A stretch of 64,000 bases of DNA, from contig CM071570.1 in the NCBI GenBank assembly GCA_036426205.1, forward strand, positions 145,911,339 through 145,975,338, read 5' to 3'. The position numbers and the translations under genes were made by a program. The DNA comes from Ascaphus truei. Its lineage: Eukaryota > Chordata > Amphibia > Anura > Ascaphidae. Shown here one piece after another: positions 57,384 to 64,000 of the stretch. The notes below the pieces were generated by a model that worked only from the letters and a program-made list of their open reading frames with translations, did not search any database and was not told the origin of the DNA. Each line of letters starts with the position of its first letter. Position 1 is the stretch's first letter.

Positions 57384-58678
57384 CGAATAAACAAGAAAAC
57401 AGAAAGAACAGCAACAAATCTGATTGTAAAAGATCATGTGCAAAAAAGGGTCTCTCTGAAGGAGCCCTCATCCCGTGTATGTATTCTTACTATGTAACCT
57501 AACCAAGTACAGTCAATCTCAATTAAGGAAATAAATAATGGAGTGATAATATTGACATATTTTTGTAATAAAGATGTGATTGCTACATTAAGAAGCACGA
57601 GTCTAAACAATATTGGAATACATCTCATCATATTGGGAGTATGATTGTTGGTTGTATGGTTGTATATGCAGTTGTCTTCTATTTTGAAGAAACACCCATA
57701 GGGGGAAAAAAAATGTTTGTGGGTCTATTTGTAATTTTCTAGGAAAATTATTAGTACAGCTTTGAGCATGAACTTGAAGCAATCCACTGCATCAAAATTT
57801 GTAGCGATTTTACTTGTCTATCAGAACTAGTGGATGGAAGTTTTATCGGGATTACAAAATTGCACACAAGCCCAATATTACTAAACACAGCTAAGCCTGA
57901 TTGCCCCTTATATCCCCTTTACTTGAATGGATCTTCACGTTTGTCAAGGTTGAGAACAGTTTAGTAAGTCTGTGCCTTTTTATGTACTGCTTGTGTTGTA
58001 CATTAGAATTTTACGAAACGCTACAATATCAGTCTATAATTAAAGGAAAAATCTGTTCTCCATAAAGTGTTTGCGGAACATTTCCAACACACAAAAAAAG
58101 GACAACAAACCAAACAAAGCCCTGGCGCAAAAATGAACTGGAAAAACAGTCCCAGTGGTAATCCAAAAAAACAGTCCCAATCAAGATACACTAGTAAAAC
58201 TTCCAAATGTTGCTTCAATTAGCTCAATAGTGGGAAAACCAAATATAAGCTCAAGGATCAAAACATAAAGCTATAATGAGCCAATGTATTTTGATATAAC
58301 AAGCGGGGCACTGATAGGGTTAAATGACGAACTGTTACTGCTGAAAGAAATGAATAAAATAAATGGTGAAAGGAGATCACAGGTGCGAGAACCGCTAGTA
58401 AAAGGCAAAGCCCTGTTAACCCTGTGAAGGATAGATATGCTACCCCCACGGGATAACTGCAGCTTGATAAAACCCCTGCCTCCGTGGGTCCAGTATGGAG
58501 TAACGCTTTTACTCACGATTGATCACCGTAACTTCTCCACCTGGATGCAGCTAGCGATAAACCCAAAATGGTAGGGCAATCCGTGATCCCCCTGTGGCGT
58601 CTCTCCGATCATGGAATGTAGAGGGAAAAAAAGTGGTTGAGCCTTTTCTGGCAGTTTCACGGATCAACCACTTCTTTA
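57384..58678. other. Intronic, nothing recognised
   Basis: AT-rich. Open frames (58021-58218, 58258-58516) have no domains. Confidence 0.4.
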
Positions 58679-59030
58679 CTTCAAATAGCTGACTGTTAAT
58701 TAGTAGGAGAATAGTATGCAATGGATATTTTGCTCTGGACCGGTCTCAGGCTGGATCCTGGAATCCCAAAGGTCTCCAATCGAGTGAAGGTGATACCCAC
58801 AGACAAAGAGAAAATATAGCATAATACAGTAAAAATGTATTAATAGCGCAAGACCTTAGAAAACACTTACAATGTGCTTGGTCTTTAAGTGTATTTAAAA
58901 GAATTGCCGTCCGCAGCACGAGTCGTGGGGCTTGGCGTTCTGCAGCTGGGGTCGGCGACTCCCTCCCCCGATGATGTAACTGCGGGTTCGCCAGCTCCTT
59001 CTCCGCACTGACAGCAGTTTAGGCTCCACC

Positions 59031-59070
59031 CTATGCATTCTGTGACTAAGGCTCGTCACTTCCTCAGGGG
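59031..59070 (-). ncRNA. Hammerhead-like motif, core damaged
   Basis: The minus strand has CTGAGGA, an extra A and a perfect stem II GTGAC/GTCAC (59059-59055 / 59046-59042), but the following GAAA is AGAA and stem III is lost. Probably inactive. Confidence 0.4.
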
Positions 59071-59224
59071 TAATGGAGACATATTGTCTAGTCTGGCTAT
59101 TTACAGCCCAAAAGCAATTTGAGTTAACCCCTTTGTTTCAATTAGACATATCCTCAATAGAGGTGCAATTCACAACACTTGTATCATTGCACCCTATAGG
59201 TAAAACACATTTAATAAAACACAG

Positions 59225-59541
59225 TTAATATAACACAAATTAGTGCTAAAGATAAAACATGAAAAGGTCCCAGTGATATGCTCCTGCTATAGCTGAAGTA
59301 CCCGCTTACCAGAGGTGAGAATGTAACTGGCAGTGGATAATCAGAGAGTATCCCCTCTCATCTGTGGCCAGTCTGCTCTGAGCGTTCCTCTTTGGCATCA
59401 ACAGCGTGCTGGTGTCCTGTGTCAGCTTCCGGGTGGAGCCCTCCCCTGTTCTCGCGGGGACAGACCTCTGCTGTTGTGTGGCTCCAACCTCTATGGCTCG
59501 AGCAGCCTGTGAGCGTGCAATCACAGCTGCAGATCCGCAAC
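59225..59541 (-). repeat. Penelope terminal repeat, left inverted arm
   Basis: Inverted counterpart of 62308-62640. It carries the 72-codon mirror frame (RSVPARTGEGSTRKLTQDTS) that is arm sequence only. Confidence 0.8.
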
Positions 59542-59675
59542 TGCAGATTCTCAGTGCGTCTGCCCGAGAGTGACGTGCAGATGGTAACAGCAGATTCGCT
59601 CATGTTCAGATAAATGAGATGACCAAAATCGATAGTCAGTGGGAAGATCAGCAAGCAGTAGGCAATAAAAGCGGG

Positions 59676-59722
59676 ACCACACTACGCGTTTCGGAAGACG
59701 CAGCTTCCTTCCTCAGGGGTGT
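59676..59722 (-). ncRNA. Hammerhead-ribozyme-like motif beside the Penelope ORF
   Basis: The minus strand has CTGAGGA (59716-59710), an extra A, perfect stem II GGAAG/CTTCC around CTGCGT, GAAA (59692-59689), stem III in ACGCGT and a GUA site ending at 59683. The candidate stem I (ACACCC / GTGTGG) has four pairs with one mismatch. It lies between the left terminal arm and the end of the RT/endonuclease reading region. Confidence 0.5.
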
Positions 59723-60639
59723 AACGATAATGTCTCAGTCCTTGTACAGTATGTCCGTGTATATATAGTTCCAATTAAAGGTGCAGTACACCTATTAAGA
59801 GTTCCGGACATGCGCAGTATGGATTTCCAATCTGCTAGGTGCCTCAGCAAGAAAACAAACATATACATATATCAAAAAACAAAAAAACTCCTTCTTTATG
59901 TGTAGAGCCTTGGTAGCCAACCCCTAGTTGCTATCATATATTACTTTAGTGAAGCGTCTAAGATTCTTTGATATATGCATCAGCAACATCCAATAGAAAA
60001 TACTGTATGTGCAAAATTATGAGATGTATCCTGGACAAAAAAGGGGGCCAAAATGGACAATACGCATCTAATGAAGAATCTATGTCTATACTACTCACAT
60101 AAATATGAGTAGTATTTATGTGATGTAATTAATATGAGTCTATGTGATGTAATAATTATTAATATAAGTCTTGATGACTGATAACTAATAACAGTTATAA
60201 TGTAGCTATAAATATTGTGAATACCAATATTATTGATATTAGTATACTATCTACTTGTGGGAAACGTGCATCAGACCAGTGTAAGTATATACATGTGCTC
60301 ATACCTATAAGGAAGCTGTAAACAAATAATGCAAGTATAATGAAATAATAATACTGTAATAACCTATTTGGTGATATACTAATAAATATTACGTGATATA
60401 TGAAAAAATGTGTGCTAAAATCTATTGAACTTATTTGTGAATCAATATAAATGTAACTAGAACTTAATGTGTACATATAGTGTTACTAATATTGTGATAC
60501 CTAATGCTACAAAATACTATAAACAGTAATAGAATGATTATAGTAAACCGCTATTGGTTCTTTACTTATCCAACAGAAAGGATTTTAGATCAAACTCTAT
60601 AATAAGACCAGACGGTGCTAGGGTCTGAAGCTCATAGAT
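59723..60639. other. AT-rich 3' region of the Penelope element
   Basis: Non-coding. The part next to the ORF (60570-60640) has AGATCAAACTCTATA, which recurs near 63252-63268, so element sequence extends at least this far. Confidence 0.5.
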
Positions 60640-62307
60640 TCAAAATGATTCTCTTCTCCCCAGAAGGCTTGTGGTATTGCCTCCTCGCCAATAAGGCGTG
60701 AGGACTTCTATAGCCATACATTTTAGACCCTTAGGATCTTTGCCGTGCACTTGGAGAAAATGGCTAGACACATTATGAGAGATCAAGCCCTTCTTAATGT
60801 TATAAATATGTTCATATAATCTACGTTTAATGGATCTAGTGGTCATACCCACATACTGCAGACCACAAGGACATTCAAGGAGATAAATGACATTAGTGCT
60901 ATTGCATGTAATATGTTGTTTGATGGTATATGTCCTAGAAGTATTGATGGAAGTGAAAGAAAAAAACTCTTCGCACTGTACTTGCAGGCAATGCATGTAT
61001 TGCAAGTATAATATCCCTTGGCAGCATTATTAGTGTGGTGCTTATTTTGTATCAAGGGGCAGCAGGGAGACAATTTTTGGCCTATATTTAAGGCTTTTGT
61101 AAATATAATTTTCGGATTTATAGGTAGTATGTCTACCAAATCTTTATCCTTTCTTAAAAATGGCGAGTACTTGCGAAGAGTTTTCCTTATGGCTGGAGCC
61201 ATTTGGTTATATTTGGTTATAAAAGGTATATGTATTATTGTTTATGTTTTTTTCTGCTTGTATTTTAAAAGAGTGATTCTATCTATTGATTTCACTTCGG
61301 AAAGAATTTGATCTAATTCGTGAGACGGGTATTTTCTATCTATAAATTTATTTTTTAAATCTTGTGCTTGTGTATTAAATACATCTGGAGTGGAACTATT
61401 CCATTTGAGTCTAGTAAACTGTCCCTTTGGTATGTTTTTGATCCAAGCAGGTTTGTGATAACTATTGGCATGTAGATAATTGTTCGCTTGAACTGTCTTG
61501 AAGAATGTTTTCGTATGTAATGCATTGTCCATGATGTAAATAACTAGATCTAAAAATTCTATTGAAGTATTACTTGATGAAAAAACGAATTTCAAATTAA
61601 ATGGATTGTCATTCATATAGTGTTGAAATGATTCTAGCTGTTGTAATGTACCTGACCAAATGAAAAAAATGTCACTGATGTAGCGCCGCCAGGCTTGCTC
61701 CAAAAGGGCAGCTGGACCAGATAAATTTGTTTTCCCAGCTGCCCATAAATAAATTAGCATAACTTGGAGCAAACCTGGTGCCCATGGCGGTGCCACATAT
61801 CTGTAAATAATATGAATTATTAAAATTAAAAAAAATGATGTGAAAAAATGAATTGAATACCTGAAATTAAAAAGTATTTAAACACATTAGAAACTGAAGG
61901 GTCATTATCTAAAACTTGACCAATAGCATCACAGCCCTGTGCATGGTCAATGACCGTATATAACAAAGTTACGTCAGCTGTTACTAAATAGTAGTGTGGT
62001 AGCCATTTAATGTCATTGAGGGTCTGCAGTATGTGGGTCGTATCCCTAAGATATGATGGGAGCTTGATAACATATGGTTGAAGATGATGGTCTATAAATT
62101 GAGACAAATGGGAAGTAAGTGACTGAATTCCTGATATAATTGGACGTCCGGGTGGCTGATTTAAATTTTTATGAATTTTGGGAATTATATAGAAAACTGG
62201 GATAATGGGATATTGATTATAAAGAAACTCAAATTCCTGTTTGGTTAGGATTTGTTGATTTAAACCTGTATTTAGAAAATGTAATAATTGTTGTTGATAA
62301 TTAACTG
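60640..62307 (-). pseudogene. Penelope-like RT and GIY-YIG endonuclease
   Basis: The RT part (62290-61240) shows FYIIPKIHKN, GRPIISG, LVTADVTLLYTVI (catalytic Asp present) and YISDIFFIW, where the family has YIDD. Here the first Asp of that motif is Ser (codon 61674-61676), so the active site is broken. Then come FLDLVIYI and TKTFFKTVQANNYLHANSYH. The linker has a Cys cluster (CNTCIACKYS), and the C-terminal endonuclease shows VIYLLECPCGLQYVGMTTRS and KRRLYEHIYNIK, the GIY-YIG fold with its Arg and Glu region. The pieces lie in different frames with breaks near 61800-61830, 61240 and 60960-61010. The N-terminus before the RT core is missing, replaced directly by the terminal arm at 62308. Confidence 0.88.
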
Positions 62308-62640
62308 TGCGGATCTGCAGTTGTGATTGCACTTCACAGGCTGCTCGAGCCATAGAGGTTGGAGCCACACAACAGCAGAGATCTGTCCCCGCGAGAACAG
62401 GGGAGGGCTCCACTCGGAAGCTGACACAGGACACCAGCACACGGTTTATGTCAAAGAGGAACGCTCAGAGCAGACTGGCCACAGATGAGAGGGGATACTC
62501 TCTGATTATCCACTGCCAGTTACTTTCTCACCTCTGGTAAGCGGTTACTTCAGCTATAGCAGGAGCATATCAGTGGTACTTTTTCATGTTTTATCTTTAG
62601 CACTAATTTGTGTTATATTAACTGTGTTTTATTAAATGTG
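62308..62640 (+). repeat. Penelope terminal repeat, right inverted arm
   Basis: Inverse of 59225-59541. Its inner edge abuts RT-coding sequence directly, marking a truncation junction. Confidence 0.8.
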
Positions 62641-63309
62641 TTTTGTATAACCATCAATCACTGCCTGTCCTCAGCATTTGTTGTTCATTATTTGATTTTG
62701 TTGTATTTGTCCTTGTGTATACCTGATCAGGTTACCAAGCAATATCACGCTATGTATTTTTATTTATTCTTATTCCATGTTTGAGCATCTACACGTGGAG
62801 TACTGCATTGGATCTGCCAGCAACATCAACTCTGGTTGTATATATCCTTTATATGTAATTATTTATGTGCCGAGCGCCAGAGATATAACAATTCTTCCAT
62901 ACATTCCTTCTGACCTGGGGTCAGAGTTATATCATAGGCAGCCAGCCTATTTTTTCAAGTGAATTTATATATTTCACTATTTAAATATACCTAGAAATTA
63001 GCGCTACCTTATTTTTTTCTGTTGTACCCTATAGGTAAAAACAACATTAATAAACATAACATTATGCAGGTTTATAAAAAACAAAAAAACAAATACATAA
63101 CATTACATAGAAAATCTGGATACACTGTTTCAGCTTATCTCAAAATCTGGTCATTACCAACTACTATAGCCATCTAAAAAAAAGCTATCCTAAACTGTCA
63201 TCGCTAATCATAAACCGGAATCACATTTCAATTCTCTCTTAGAAAGGCAGCCAGATCAAACTCTATATTCAGGCCATCAGGGGCCATAGTAGTTGGTAAT
63301 GGCCAAATT
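62641..63309. other. Non-arm insert inside right flank
   Basis: AT-rich sequence without a match in the left flank (about 62645-63010), followed by short shared pieces. It may be a separate insertion or a region lost from the left side. Confidence 0.4.
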
Positions 63310-63568
63310 ACCGAGCCCCACAACTCATGCTGCATAAAGCAATTCTTTTAAATACGCTCAAAGACGAAGTACAGTGCAAGTGTTTTCTAAGGTCTTGTGC
63401 TATTAATACAGCTTTACTATATTACGCTATATATTCTCTCTTTGTCTGTGGGTATCACCTTCACTCGATTGGAGACATTGGGATTCCAGGATCCAGCCGG
63501 AGACCGGTCCAGAGCAAAATATCCCTTTCATATTATTCTCCTACTAATTAACAATCAGCTATTTGAAG

Positions 63569-63878
63569 CAACCTTTGGAAATTTCACTAGAGTATCTTGA
63601 TTGGGACTGTTTTTTTTATTACCACTGGGACTGGTTTTCAGTCCATTTTTGTGCCGGAATTATGTTTGGTTTGTTTTGAAAAAGACTTGTTCCAGTCACC
63701 TAGGCTGCCATCTCTTTTAAGGATTCATTCCTAAAGAGATTTTTCCTTGCATATGATTTACATCTGTATTTTTATTTGTCACAGTATTTATTTAACGTAG
63801 CATACTATTTGTTTTGTGGGTAGAGCACTTTTTTGTATGTTCAAATCTGTTTGTACATAACAAAAAGAAATACTGCAT
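63569..63878. other. AT-rich spacer
   Basis: Nothing recognised. Confidence 0.4.
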
Positions 63879-64000
63879 TACAGGCATACCTCGTTTTACA
63901 TACACTCGCTTTACGTACACTCGCAAGTACGTACATTTTTTTTTAATTGCACCTTACCCCCTGTGTACGTACGCGTGCTTCGCGAGTACGGACACCAGGG
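63879..64000. mobile_element. MITE family E, cut by window end
   Basis: It starts TACAGGCATACCTCGTTTTA, matching the left end of 39611-39946, with GTACGTAC-rich interior words. The right end lies outside the window. Confidence 0.55.

Larger units (their letters stand above)
58679..63568 (-). mobile_element. Decayed Penelope-like retroelement with inverted flanks
   Basis: A central minus-strand RT plus GIY-YIG region (60640-62307) is bracketed by inverted terminal copies: inner arms about 59225-59541 / 62308-62640 (GAACGCTCAGAGCAGACTGG and its inverse) and outer arms about 58679-58947 / 63310-63568 (CTTCAAATAGCTGA and its inverse). The right side carries an extra insert of about 370 bases (62645-63010). 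A short block TACCCTATAGGTAAAA occurs on both sides in direct orientation. Two hammerhead-like motifs lie on the left. Inverted or tandem pseudo-LTRs are known for Penelope-like elements. Confidence 0.75.

Overview
The window is vertebrate nuclear DNA, most likely from a frog or toad. It is AT-rich intronic sequence full of transposable elements, with one 88-base assembly gap (54816-54903). The only confidently recognised host gene is ASCC3, a double-cassette Ski2-like helicase of the ASC-1/ALKBH3 complex. Two of its internal exons lie on the minus strand (21356-21556 and 20762-20902), both phase 0 with canonical splice sites. I recognise no further ASCC3 exon on either side, so almost everything else is probably intronic. 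The anuran assignment is an inference from the ASCC3 sequence plus the mix of repeats: a Penelope-like element with GIY-YIG endonuclease and hammerhead motifs, an L1, a chromodomain Gypsy element, and hAT, piggyBac-like and other MITEs.

Layout. 0-3 kb: a Penelope-type RT relic (about 303-412) and a broken, intronless forkhead-box gene (1906-2506). 3.6-8.4 kb: a TIR element swollen by two minisatellites, two near-perfect palindromes and long microsatellites. 9.5-11.2 kb: an internally deleted Gypsy element that still has a 5-bp target-site duplication (TSD). 12.1-12.8 kb: a 5'-truncated L1 tail with its TSD. 17-23 kb: dispersed foldback repeats, the best hammerhead-like motif (19585-19627), the ASCC3 exons and a possible solo LTR. 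23-36 kb: mostly plain intron with small MITEs (hAT-like, piggyBac-like). 36.9-38.2 kb: a large inverted repeat with a hammerhead-like motif in its spacer. 38-43 kb: more MITEs. 43.58-52.58 kb: a nearly full-length L1 on the minus strand with an intact ORF1, a broken ORF2, tandem 5'UTR monomers and a candidate TSD. 53-54 kb: a GC-rich repeat and a foldback. 56.25-57.38 kb: another large inverted repeat with a hammerhead-like motif. 58.7-63.6 kb: a decayed Penelope-like retroelement flanked by inverted terminal copies. 63.88 kb to the end: the start of a MITE that continues beyond the window.

The most coherent unusual theme is a set of hammerhead-ribozyme-like motifs (about 7.26, 19.6, 37.6, 56.9, 59.05 and 59.7 kb). 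All share one layout: CTGANGA-type core, short stem II, GAAA, very short stem III, and an NUH site. Most sit in the spacer, axis or flank of a large inverted repeat. Hammerheads in Penelope-like elements are already known. Their repeated placement between inverted arms here suggests that non-autonomous, inverted-terminal derivatives have spread through this locus.

Limits: everything was read by eye. No alignment, folding or database search was run, and repeat edges are approximate except where a TSD or terminal motif is given.
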